In this document: in pieces, positions 1 to 7,447 of the stretch | How positions within the stretch are numbered: position 1 is the stretch's first letter | Layout of the letters: each line of letters starts with the position of its first letter | Source: Verrucomicrobiales bacterium | Lineage (GTDB): Bacteria; Verrucomicrobiota; Verrucomicrobiia; Verrucomicrobiales; DEV007 | Reading direction: 5' to 3' | Assembly (NCBI GenBank): GCA_013911195.1 | Contig: JACETS010000058.1 | Span: forward strand, 1-13,267 | DNA length: 13,267 bases | The notes under the pieces: generated by a model | What the model was told of the DNA's origin: nothing | Databases searched by the model: none | What the model saw: the letters and a program-made list of their open reading frames with translations, nothing else | Translations under genes and position numbers: made by a program

Positions 1-225
1 AAAAAACCTGACCATGACCTTTTAAAAATCATTTCAACTTTCCAATCAATATGCATCAACTGGGATGGATCTTCGTTAGATGATTATCCGGATGCTAAAA
101 ATGTCATGAAGGAAGTTCTTCAGGAAAATAGAGAAGAATTGGAAAATTTTTTAAATTCTAATGATGAATATGGTTGGCAGAAAAAAATAAAAACGGCTTC
201 AAATTTTGTTCCAATTATTTACTGA
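1..225 (+). CDS. 3' end of an unrecognised protein (partial)
   Basis: Frame 1 is open from the first base to a TGA at 223-225, giving 74 C-terminal residues. The segment is charged and soluble-looking, with an acidic helix-like middle (around VLQENREELENF) and the ending ASNFVPIIY. I see no membrane segment, heme motif or other signature and do not recognise the family. Its last 11 bases overlap the end of the propeller gene on the opposite strand, so the two genes converge with no terminator space. The base composition is like its neighbours. It could be a chance open frame, but 74 codons without a stop in AT-rich DNA, ending exactly at the neighbouring stop, favours a real gene. The start lies outside the window. 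Confidence 0.55.
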   Translation, partial: KKPDHDLLKIISTFQSICINWDGSSLDDYPDAKNVMKEVLQENREELENFLNSNDEYGWQKKIKTASNFVPIIY

Positions 226-2470
226 CAACCTCTATTGAACCCCAGTAACCGAATTCATTTCTCCAGTCATTAGCCCCGTTTTCGATTACTATTGGAATTT
301 TTTTCCCAGCATAGTCAGAGAGATCTAGATTCAATTCAAGCCATTGGCTCTGGACCGCGGTGTAGCCAACGATTTGATCGTGGATTACTTTTCCATCAGC
401 CTTAACACGAATCTGCCAGTCTCCATGAGCATGGTAACTTGCTTTAACTTTAAGTGATGTCTTTTTGCCTGTTGGCACTTCAAGCTCACGATAAATTTCA
501 CAAGGGACAGTCTTGTCTTTTGGGTGAGTTTGGACAGCTATCTCATTACGGAAACTTTTTATTGGTCTTACTCCACCTTCTCCCACGTTTCTTATATTAA
601 AGCCAGGTGCAATTTTTTGAATGTGCTTTTGCCATGAAGGATCTGGACCTGATTTTTTAGCAGATTTTGTTGCGGCCATTCTTCTTGGAACAAGTTCCTG
701 TAAGAGTGGTATTTGACCTGTAACGGCGAGAGTTAAAGCTTTTTCAGAATGGTCTGGAACCATCGGTTCTAGTGCATACCAGAGCATGTTTGGAAGGTTG
801 TGATCTTTGACATCTTTTTTGTGTTTTACAAGTTCCTCGAGTATTGGCCAGCGATCATTGAACTGAATTCTCTGAGCAGCTGATGCCAAGTATAAGCGAA
901 CAACAGCTGATGGATCTTCGGTTGCCATTTTTTTGAAGTTCTCTAGAGCCTCATCACTAGGCTTGCGATCTTCACATAATAACTGAATGGTCCAAGCCCT
1001 TACATATTCATCTTCGTGGTTTAAAAGTTCTATTTTCCTTTTTTCTGTCAGTAATCCCGTGACGTGTGCAGCCCATAATGCACGTAGTTTCTTGCCTGAT
1101 GTTTTGGCACTACTGGCTAATTCAAGCAGACTGTTTCCAACGACCTCTTTATCCAAAATTCCTTTAGACGCTCGATGATGAAGAATGACTCTAGCATGTC
1201 TAACGTACCAGTCGTTGGAGTGATTTTGCATATCTGCAAGTTCTTTGTCTGAGAGCTTTGATAAGTTGGGGCGCTTTATTTTTTTTGCATTCTTAGGCAT
1301 GACGCGATATATGCGTCCACTGTCTGGAAAATTAATGGCATTTCCACAGATGTCAGTGTCGTGCCAATCAAGGATATAAACGCCTCCGTCTGGCCCAATC
1401 TCTAAACTGAAACCCACCCAAGCAAGATCATTGATAGGTAAAAAGGCCGAATGGTGTTTCCCGATATATCCTGAGCCACTTCTTTCCATATAATCAATAA
1501 GAACTTCATGTTGGTGAATATTACACTTAAATAATTGATCTCGATAAGAAGAAGGGAACGTGTCTGCTAGATAAAACCTTGCACCACCATGTGCCGATAG
1601 ATGGTGATGATCTGCAACCGTTTCAATAGGTTTGTAAACGTATGGATTCTTGTGAGGTTTACTTTGTTTCGTGAAATATCCTCCTTGAACAATATGAAAA
1701 AGGTGAGGGATAACACAGCAACTCGCAAAGCCCTGTCCTACATCATTAAAATCAAATCCCCATGGATTGGATAAACCATGACCAAACACCTCAAATTCTT
1801 TTTTAACGGGGTGAAATCTCCAAATGCCACCATCTATAAATTTTCTCTGATCTTTTGGCGTTCCTGGTTTGCCAACATAAGACTGAGTAAAAACACCATG
1901 GCATCCATACAGCCATCCGTCAGGACCCCAAATAAAACTATTTAAGGTTTCATGTCGGTCCTGAATTCCCCATCCATCTAATAGTATTTGAGGCTCGCCG
2001 TCAGGTTTGTCGTCTCCGTCATTATCAGGAATGAATAGTAAGTTTGGAGGAGTTCCCACATAGACACCTCCGAACCCAGTAGCAATACCTGATGAGAACG
2101 GAAGTTTGTCGGTAAAAAGTTTTTTAGTATCAAAAACACCATCACTGTCAGTGTCCTCAAGGATTTGGATTTTAGTGCCTTCTCCTTTTTTGTGAGAGCG
2201 CCTGTTTACATAATTACCATTTTCCACGGTCCATATTCTGCCTCTGTCATCAAAGCAAAAAGCAATGGGTTCTGCGATGTCAGGTTCTGCCGCGTAAATT
2301 GAAACCTCGAAGCCCTTAGGTATAGACATCTTAGCTACGGCCTCTTTGGGCTTTAGAAAAGGAGCGTTACTTGTACGATGTTGACGATGCTGTTTTTTCT
2401 TTTGTGCAGGTGCAAAATTGATGAGCAGCGCAACAGATAGCAAATTGATTAAGAGAGTTTTGATTTTCAT
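215..2470 (-). CDS. PVC-type membrane-bound dehydrogenase-like beta-propeller protein with HEAT repeats
   Basis: A 751-residue exported protein. Residues 1-23 form a signal peptide (Lys start, Leu/Ile-rich core, APA end). Residues about 40-390 match the N-terminal domain called 'putative membrane-bound dehydrogenase' in Planctomycetes and Verrucomicrobia. They show propeller-style repeats (FCFDDRGRIWTVENGNY, WGPDGWLYGCHG, GLSNPWGFDFN, EIGPDGGVYILDWHD). Two Asp-rich loops, D106-x-D108-x-D110-G...D114 and D149-x-D151-x-D153...D157, look like Ca-binding loops. Residues about 405-570 are HEAT-like helical repeats, and about 655-751 form a beta-sandwich-like tail ending in a Trp/Asn-rich stretch. 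Many homologues are about 1,000 residues and end in a CxxCH heme domain. This one has no CxxCH, and the heme domain is the separate gene just upstream. Enzyme activity and substrate are unknown; sugar-type oxidation is only a guess from the fold. The start ATG has an AAGGA site 8 nt upstream. Confidence 0.88.
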   Translation of the reverse strand: MKIKTLLINLLSVALLINFAPAQKKKQHRQHRTSNAPFLKPKEAVAKMSIPKGFEVSIYAAEPDIAEPIAFCFDDRGRIWTVENGNYVNRRSHKKGEGTKIQILEDTDSDGVFDTKKLFTDKLPFSSGIATGFGGVYVGTPPNLLFIPDNDGDDKPDGEPQILLDGWGIQDRHETLNSFIWGPDGWLYGCHGVFTQSYVGKPGTPKDQRKFIDGGIWRFHPVKKEFEVFGHGLSNPWGFDFNDVGQGFASCCVIPHLFHIVQGGYFTKQSKPHKNPYVYKPIETVADHHHLSAHGGARFYLADTFPSSYRDQLFKCNIHQHEVLIDYMERSGSGYIGKHHSAFLPINDLAWVGFSLEIGPDGGVYILDWHDTDICGNAINFPDSGRIYRVMPKNAKKIKRPNLSKLSDKELADMQNHSNDWYVRHARVILHHRASKGILDKEVVGNSLLELASSAKTSGKKLRALWAAHVTGLLTEKRKIELLNHEDEYVRAWTIQLLCEDRKPSDEALENFKKMATEDPSAVVRLYLASAAQRIQFNDRWPILEELVKHKKDVKDHNLPNMLWYALEPMVPDHSEKALTLAVTGQIPLLQELVPRRMAATKSAKKSGPDPSWQKHIQKIAPGFNIRNVGEGGVRPIKSFRNEIAVQTHPKDKTVPCEIYRELEVPTGKKTSLKVKASYHAHGDWQIRVKADGKVIHDQIVGYTAVQSQWLELNLDLSDYAGKKIPIVIENGANDWRNEFGYWGSIEVVSK

Positions 2471-2471
2471 T

Positions 2472-3641
2472 TTAAGGTTCCTTGGTTTGTTCTTCTGTTT
2501 GCAAATATTTAATTAAAGCGAAAAAATCTTCTTTCTTTAAATAATCTAGAATACCCTCGGGCATCATTGAAATGTCTAATTTTGTTCGTTCCTTAATGTT
2601 ATTTTTTGAAATAATTTCATTTCCAGAAACTAATTTCAATATCACTTTCTGGTCGTCCTCTTCAGCGATAGTACCCGCTAAAACTCTTTCATCATTTGTT
2701 TTGAAGACTACCATCTTATATCCATCAGGTACATCAAAATTTGGATCGATAATATTTAAAAGAATATAATCACGATTAGCTCTATTAGAACCCGTTAGAT
2801 CTGGTCCGATTTTGCCCCCTTCCCCATACATTTGATGGCAGGTTCCGCAGAGACTTCTAAATAAAACTCTACCCTTCACAGGATCAGCTTTCAAAGCTTC
2901 TTGGCTATCAAGTAGTGCTGAAAACTTTTCAATTTGTTTAGTCTTTGTTTCACTCTGAACCTTTAATTCTCCGTATAAATCAGTGAATTCTTTTCCCAAA
3001 ATTGGCACGAGGGTGCGGGCCGTGTAAGATGGAATTTCTCTGGGCAAAATCACTTTTTCTTTCATCGCAACTAGCAAATTTTTAGCAAGATCTTCTTTAG
3101 TTGATAATGTTTCGATTACGGTTTCTTTCGCGCGACTATTGAGACTTTTATATTTTTCGAAAAGCTGATCTGATTGGGCGTTGGGAATTATTCCATACGC
3201 TCTGATAGCATCGATCTGCAGACCTTCTTCATCCAGTAACATTGGAAGAATAGACGATAGTTCGGTATTTTTTTGGGCAATGAGTGATTTAAGTGAGTCT
3301 CTTCTATCTACTAATTTGGAATCTTGATTTTTTAAGATTTCTAATGCTTTATTTGAGGCATTTTTATCCCCAAATATTTGACCTATTTGTCTCGCCAATG
3401 ATTGATGTTCAGGAATTTCACTCTTTTCAAGTTCAGCACTTAGCAGTGCCCAACCTTCAGGGGAATCAACGTTAGTTTGCCCCTCAAGGCCTTTCAGCAT
3501 TCCTTTCAGTAATGCTGTCCTTACCGCTGAGTTTTCAGTATTCAACGCGGTATTTATTAGTATGCGAATAGAGTCGTTGTTTGCGCTTAGGCAACTCAGT
3601 AATAGGAGATTGGTGAAGAGTATGATTTTAATTATTTTCAT
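2472..3641 (-). CDS. HEAT-like, c-type heme (CxxCH) protein of the PVC group
   Basis: A 389-residue exported protein. The first ~20 residues are a signal sequence. LLLLSC17 could be a lipobox (LLSC), which would make it a lipoprotein, but position -2 is atypical, so ordinary signal peptidase cleavage is also possible. Residues about 25-240 are helical and HEAT-like. Residues about 250-385 match the Planctomycete/Verrucomicrobia heme-binding domain: C265-GT-C268-H269 binds heme covalently, followed by GGKIGPDLTG, NIIDPN and an SMMPEG segment whose Met359 or Met360 is a plausible second heme ligand. It is the middle gene of the operon, 10 nt after the DUF6807 gene and 1 nt before the propeller gene. 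In many relatives this domain is fused to the C-terminus of the propeller, so this is probably its electron-transfer partner. No clear Shine-Dalgarno precedes its ATG. Confidence 0.85.
   Translation of the reverse strand: MKIIKIILFTNLLLLSCLSANNDSIRILINTALNTENSAVRTALLKGMLKGLEGQTNVDSPEGWALLSAELEKSEIPEHQSLARQIGQIFGDKNASNKALEILKNQDSKLVDRRDSLKSLIAQKNTELSSILPMLLDEEGLQIDAIRAYGIIPNAQSDQLFEKYKSLNSRAKETVIETLSTKEDLAKNLLVAMKEKVILPREIPSYTARTLVPILGKEFTDLYGELKVQSETKTKQIEKFSALLDSQEALKADPVKGRVLFRSLCGTCHQMYGEGGKIGPDLTGSNRANRDYILLNIIDPNFDVPDGYKMVVFKTNDERVLAGTIAEEDDQKVILKLVSGNEIISKNNIKERTKLDISMMPEGILDYLKKEDFFALIKYLQTEEQTKEP
2479..2483 (-). promoter_or_regulatory. Shine-Dalgarno site of the propeller gene, inside the upstream gene
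   Basis: On the minus strand the sequence reads AAGGA, then 8 nt, then the ATG at 2470-2468. The site lies within the last codons of the heme-protein gene, whose TAA stop is separated from this ATG by one base (TAAAATG). This arrangement fixes the start and suggests translational coupling, so the two proteins would be made in linked amounts. It is one of only two convincing Shine-Dalgarno sites in the window. Confidence 0.6.
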
Positions 3642-3651
3642 ACAATTGTGT

Positions 3652-4548
3652 TTACTGGCTCCATTCTTTCCACTTTTGATTTACAAGTGGTTTATCATGT
3701 TCTCCAGAGTACACGACTAATCGGTGTTTAAAGATTTTATTTTCTCCTTTTTTGATGGTCCAGTCACCTCTACGTGCACTTGCTGGACCAATACCAAATT
3801 GACCATCTATTCTCCATAGGTTTGGAAATCCATCATTGGACGGGTGATCATAGATCACTATTCTTCCCATTTTATCTAGGCCCGATATTTCCATCCCTAG
3901 ATCAACCCAATTAGCACTTTTGCCCTCTCCAATTTGATTCTTATCTCCATTAGAATTGATGGTCTCTGCGCCGATATTTCGTTTCCATGGCATTCTCAAA
4001 AAGAGACCGCCATAGTTATATTTTGATACTGTAATTTTTTTATTAGCATAACCCTTCCACTCTAAATCTAAAATAATTTCACCATTATCTGTGATACTCA
4101 TTACCCATGATTGAGTTTCAGTCATTAATGATTCACCTTCGTTGTTTAGCATTTCATAAATAGTCTCCCATTCCACTTTTTCGTCTGAGCGTTTAACAGT
4201 GGTGGCTGATTTTTTTCTCCAATACTTAGTGCTGGGATTATGAAAGTAATCTCGGCTATTTACTCTTGTCAGTCCCCAATATAGACCGGTCTGATGTTTG
4301 TGATGGCCTGGACTATACTGTGTAAAAATCCCATTACCACCAGGCCCCATAATTGGATGAAGATAGGGTCTAAATCCGTTTTTTGTATTTTGAGTCACAA
4401 TAGGGACAGTTACTCCCTCAAGAAAAACCTCTATTTTTTCATCACCCTTTTTGATAGAGAGAGTATTTTTGGCTTCAATTGAAGACGGCGTTGAATAAAG
4501 GTAAATCAACAATAAAGGGATAAATGTTATTAATTTTATGGGTCTCAT
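3652..4548 (-). CDS. DUF6807 (PmoA-like) exported protein
   Basis: A 298-residue protein, the first gene of the minus-strand operon. Residues 1-26 are a signal peptide (LITFIPLLLIYLYS core, IEA end). The mature part has the family pattern: RPYLHPIMGPGG, then SPG-H82-H83-K84-H85-QTGLYWGL, an acidic/Trp-rich middle, a GGLFLRMPW segment and a late IVIYDHPSN ... LWRIDGQFGIGPA. The family was long labelled 'methane oxygenase PmoA', but it is not membrane methane monooxygenase: there are no transmembrane helices apart from the signal. The His cluster could bind a metal or a sugar, but the function is unestablished. The family often sits with secreted oxidoreductases and glycoside-processing genes in PVC bacteria, which fits its neighbours here. 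No Shine-Dalgarno is visible. The proposed promoter is about 130 nt upstream of the start. Confidence 0.85.
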   Translation of the reverse strand: MRPIKLITFIPLLLIYLYSTPSSIEAKNTLSIKKGDEKIEVFLEGVTVPIVTQNTKNGFRPYLHPIMGPGGNGIFTQYSPGHHKHQTGLYWGLTRVNSRDYFHNPSTKYWRKKSATTVKRSDEKVEWETIYEMLNNEGESLMTETQSWVMSITDNGEIILDLEWKGYANKKITVSKYNYGGLFLRMPWKRNIGAETINSNGDKNQIGEGKSANWVDLGMEISGLDKMGRIVIYDHPSNDGFPNLWRIDGQFGIGPASARRGDWTIKKGENKIFKHRLVVYSGEHDKPLVNQKWKEWSQ

Positions 4549-4645
4549 GTTTGAAAAATAACGATTAACTGGTTTTTTAGCGTTGTTCTTAGATATGACG
4601 GGTCTGATTTTTTATCAACATCGTTTAAGTTCCATAAAAAATCCC

Positions 4646-4681
4646 ATTTTCTGACAATAATTATTAAAAATTACAGAAAAT
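4646..4681. repeat. Inverted repeat with 8-bp arms in the divergent region
   Basis: ATTTTCTG at 4646-4653 is perfectly mirrored by CAGAAAAT at 4674-4681, with 20 bases between them. It falls across the predicted start of transcription and the early leader of the minus-strand operon. It could be an operator with two half-sites or a weak leader hairpin. In DNA this AT-rich, an 8-bp match may be chance. A second short palindrome, AATAATTATT (4656-4665), lies inside but on a different centre. Confidence 0.3.
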
Positions 4682-4683
4682 AA

Positions 4684-4712
4684 GTTATATATGTCTATTA
4701 TTGGCAGTTCAA
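4684..4712 (-). promoter_or_regulatory. Sigma70-like promoter for the minus-strand operon
   Basis: On the minus strand, TTGAAC (4712-4707) is followed by exactly 17 bases and then TATAAC (4689-4684). This matches the -35 consensus in 4 of 6 positions and the -10 in 5 of 6. Transcription would begin near 4677, leaving a leader of about 130 nt before the DUF6807 start at 4548. The -35 box overlaps the palindrome at 4702-4720. This is prediction by pattern only. Confidence 0.45.
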
Positions 4713-4729
4713 TTCTGCCAGTTTATAGT
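4701..4729 (+). promoter_or_regulatory. Sigma70-like promoter for the PSD1-DUF1501-tilS operon
   Basis: TTGGCA (4701-4706), a 17-base spacer, then TATAGT (4724-4729). Each box matches consensus in 5 of 6 positions with ideal spacing. Transcription would begin near 4736, only about 11 nt before the ATG at 4747, so the mRNA would be almost leaderless. That agrees with the absence of a Shine-Dalgarno there. The palindrome 4702-4720 covers most of the -35 box and the spacer. Confidence 0.55.
4702..4720. promoter_or_regulatory. Palindromic candidate operator between divergent promoters
   Basis: TGGCAG (4702-4707) and CTGCCA (4715-4720) are perfect 6-bp inverted arms around TTCAATT. They are GC-rich against a very AT-rich background. 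The 19-bp span overlaps the -35 boxes of both divergent promoters. One bound dimeric regulator could therefore control both operons together. No run of T follows in either direction, so a terminator is unlikely. No regulator gene is present in the window. Confidence 0.45.
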
Positions 4730-4746
4730 TTATTAATAATATTAGA

Positions 4747-7401
4747 ATGATGATGTTCCCGAAACTTTATTCTTTCCGCTGCGTATTTAGTGTATTTCTT
4801 TCAATAATTTTTTTATCTCCTCACATTTTTGCTGAAGATAAAATTACTGAGATTAACGAGACTACAAAAAATCACTGGTCGCATCTTCCCCTGAAGGCCC
4901 CACCGGTACCCCCAGTTAAAAATCTTGATTGGGTTAAGAATCCGATAGACGCATTTATTTTATCCAAGCTCTCTGATAGCGGACTAAAGCCAAATCCAGA
5001 GGCCAGCAAATCTGAATTGGCCAGAAGAGCTTATCTCAATTTAACAGGTTTAGCGCCTACACCTGAACAGGTTTCGAAATTCGTTGCTGATAATTCACCA
5101 GACGCTTGGGAGAAGCTTGTTAATAGTCTTCTTGATAAACCACAGTACGGAGAGAAGTGGGCAAGGCATTGGTTGGATGTGGTCAGGTATGCTGAATCAA
5201 ATGGTTTCGAAAGGGATTCTAACAAACCACACATCTGGAGATATCGTGATTGGGTTATTGATGCTTATAACAATGATAAACCGTATGATCGATTTATCAT
5301 GGAACAACTTGCTGGAGATGAATTAGAGGACTCGAACCATGAATCGATGATTGCCACTGGTTTCTTTAGACTAATGCAATGGGATGACGAACCAGTCGAT
5401 AGGCTGCAAGCTCGTTATGATGTGCTAGATGATATTGTTAGAGTTACTACAGAGGGTTTTCTCGGAATGACACTTGGATGTGCCAGGTGTCACGATTCCA
5501 AGGTGGATCCGATTAAACAAAAAGATTATTTCAGCTTCATGGCATTTTTTAACGGTGTTACCAACAACGACAAGGGTCGAGGTGTTGTTGTTGATTTAAA
5601 TCAGGTGGGTGATCCAAAGAAAAGAGAGGAACAACAAAAAATTCGCCAAGACAGGATAACTGATCTTTCTAACCGAATTGCTGCGATAGAAAAAATAGCC
5701 AAAGTGCGTTTTGCCAAAAAGGATTCCAACCAGAAGATACAAAAAGAACAGGACGCTAAATCCTCTAGCGACGAAAGTGTACTTGTAGCGAATTATCGTA
5801 AACGCGAACAAAAGTGGTTTTATACTACAGAAAAACCTGCAGATGATTGGTCGGCGGTTGGATTTCGAGCTAAGGAAGCAAAGTGGAAGCTTGGCACTGC
5901 TCCGTTTGGAGGTTCCGTACCCAATGAAAACGGAAAAACTGCCTGGGATACGCCGGATATCTGGCTTCAAACAAGCTTTCAGCTAACCTCAATTCCAAAG
6001 GCTTTGAGGATGCAGGTTTACCATGACGAAGATGCTGAGATTTATTTAAATGGTCAAGAAATTGCCTCGCTTAAGGGTTTTGTTACTAAATATGTGGATG
6101 TTCCATTGGATAATAAAGCTTTATCGGCACTTCAAACGGGTCGTAACGTTGTTTCAGTTCATGTTAGAAACAAAGGAGGAGGCCAATTCTTTGATCTAAG
6201 TTTGGAGGCTACAACTGCTCAGAGCGCTTCTGTTGAAATTGCCAAACTTATTCAAGACCGAGGTACTGAAATTTTTAGCGAAGATCAAATTAACACATAT
6301 AGAAAATTTGTTAACGATTTGAAAAAGCTTAAGGTTCCACAGGCAAAAGGACCATTGCAAGCGATGGTGGTTAAAGAATTTGGTACGAATGCGGAACAGA
6401 TGCATGTTCATTATAGGGGAAATGCAAATGTGAAAGGAGATCCTGTAGATCCTGGATTTCCTCCTATACTATCAAATACTAAGCCTCAGATTCCTTCGCC
6501 CAAGCAGGGTCAAAAAACAACTGGTCGTAGAACTGTTCTTGCCAAATGGATGACAGACCCCAAAAACCCTCGGACTTCAAGAGTAGCGGTTAACAGAGTA
6601 TGGCAAAACCATTTTGGTAAAGGCATTTGTGCTAGTAGCAGTGATTTTGGTTATCTCGGAGATGAGCCAACGCACCCTGAACTTCTAGATTGGTTGGCCA
6701 CAGAATTTGTAAACAAAGGATGGAGCATTAAAGAGCTTCAAAGAATGATAATGTTTTCAAATACCTATAAGATGTCCTCAAGGTCTCAAGAAGAGGGCTT
6801 GGCAAAGGATCCGCAAAATAAACTCGTTTGGAGGTTTAATATGAGAAGAATGAGCGCCGAAGAAATTCGGGATAATATTTTATCTGTAACTGGGCAATTG
6901 AATCTTAAAATGGGAGGAGAAAGTTTTTTCTCTAAACTAGACGAAGCTGTTTTAGCAACTTCATCAACCAAGGGTGGAAAGTGGGGTAATTCTTCTCCCG
7001 AGGAAAGAAATAGAAGAGCCGTTTACATTAAGATTAAGCGGTCCCTAAAAGATCCAATGCTGCAGGGATTTGATTTTGCGGATACCGATGCCCCATGTCC
7101 TCAGAGGTTTACGACGACTGTGGCAACTCAGGCTTTGAATTTGCTAAATAGTAACTTCGTCAACGACAAGGCCGCAATTTTTGCAAAAAGATTAGAAGAT
7201 GAGGTTCAAGGAGATATTACAGAACGCATTAGGCGTGGTTTGGAGATCGTGACATCGAAACCAGCAAATCCTAAATCTCTTAAAATTGCACAAGACATGG
7301 TCAAAACTTTAAAAAATGACCATGGCCTTGATGATCAGGCCGCCTTACAAAGATTTTGCCTAGTGGCATTAAACATGAACGAGTTTATATTCGTTGACTA
7401 G
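4747..7401 (+). CDS. PSD1-type protein (DUF1549 + DUF1553) with c-type heme motif
   Basis: An 884-residue exported protein. The signal peptide is residues about 1-29 (FSVFLSIIFL core, IFA end). DUF1549 spans about 40-271, with HWSHLPLKAPPVP, LTGLAPTP, YGEKWARHWLDVVRYAES and the heme-attachment motif C245-AR-C248-H249. A Lys/Glu-rich, coiled-coil-like linker follows (about 283-335), then an inserted beta-sandwich-like domain (about 357-488, with DEDAEIYLNGQEIA and GRNVVSVHVRN). MHVHYRGNAN leads into DUF1553 (about 590-870), with TSRVAVNRVWQNHFG, FGYLGDEPTHPELLDWLA, RRMSAEEIRD and the family-typical ending NMNEFIFVD. The separate N-terminal planctomycete cytochrome domain found in longer relatives is absent. 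The reaction is unknown; heme binding and partnership with DUF1501 proteins are typical of the family. Three ATGs in a row (4747, 4750, 4753) make the exact start uncertain by two codons. There is no Shine-Dalgarno. Confidence 0.9.
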   Translation: MMMFPKLYSFRCVFSVFLSIIFLSPHIFAEDKITEINETTKNHWSHLPLKAPPVPPVKNLDWVKNPIDAFILSKLSDSGLKPNPEASKSELARRAYLNLTGLAPTPEQVSKFVADNSPDAWEKLVNSLLDKPQYGEKWARHWLDVVRYAESNGFERDSNKPHIWRYRDWVIDAYNNDKPYDRFIMEQLAGDELEDSNHESMIATGFFRLMQWDDEPVDRLQARYDVLDDIVRVTTEGFLGMTLGCARCHDSKVDPIKQKDYFSFMAFFNGVTNNDKGRGVVVDLNQVGDPKKREEQQKIRQDRITDLSNRIAAIEKIAKVRFAKKDSNQKIQKEQDAKSSSDESVLVANYRKREQKWFYTTEKPADDWSAVGFRAKEAKWKLGTAPFGGSVPNENGKTAWDTPDIWLQTSFQLTSIPKALRMQVYHDEDAEIYLNGQEIASLKGFVTKYVDVPLDNKALSALQTGRNVVSVHVRNKGGGQFFDLSLEATTAQSASVEIAKLIQDRGTEIFSEDQINTYRKFVNDLKKLKVPQAKGPLQAMVVKEFGTNAEQMHVHYRGNANVKGDPVDPGFPPILSNTKPQIPSPKQGQKTTGRRTVLAKWMTDPKNPRTSRVAVNRVWQNHFGKGICASSSDFGYLGDEPTHPELLDWLATEFVNKGWSIKELQRMIMFSNTYKMSSRSQEEGLAKDPQNKLVWRFNMRRMSAEEIRDNILSVTGQLNLKMGGESFFSKLDEAVLATSSTKGGKWGNSSPEERNRRAVYIKIKRSLKDPMLQGFDFADTDAPCPQRFTTTVATQALNLLNSNFVNDKAAIFAKRLEDEVQGDITERIRRGLEIVTSKPANPKSLKIAQDMVKTLKNDHGLDDQAALQRFCLVALNMNEFIFVD

Positions 7402-7447
7402 TAACCCTTTAATTTTGATTAAGAATCATTAACAGATATCAAATATT

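Noticed and set aside
3652..4548. Methane monooxygenase subunit (PmoA), as the family is sometimes labelled
   Set aside because: The protein is soluble and exported and lacks the transmembrane helices of particulate methane monooxygenase; the label is a historical misnomer for DUF6807.
5596..5970. 124-codon open frame antisense to the PSD1 gene
   Set aside because: It lies wholly inside a well-supported coding gene, its translation has no recognisable family features, and no ribosome site precedes it; it is a shadow frame.
7416..7428. TGATT-AAG-AATCA hairpin between the PSD1 and DUF1501 genes
   Set aside because: A 5-bp AT-rich stem with a 3-base loop and no T-run is too weak to call a terminator or processing site.
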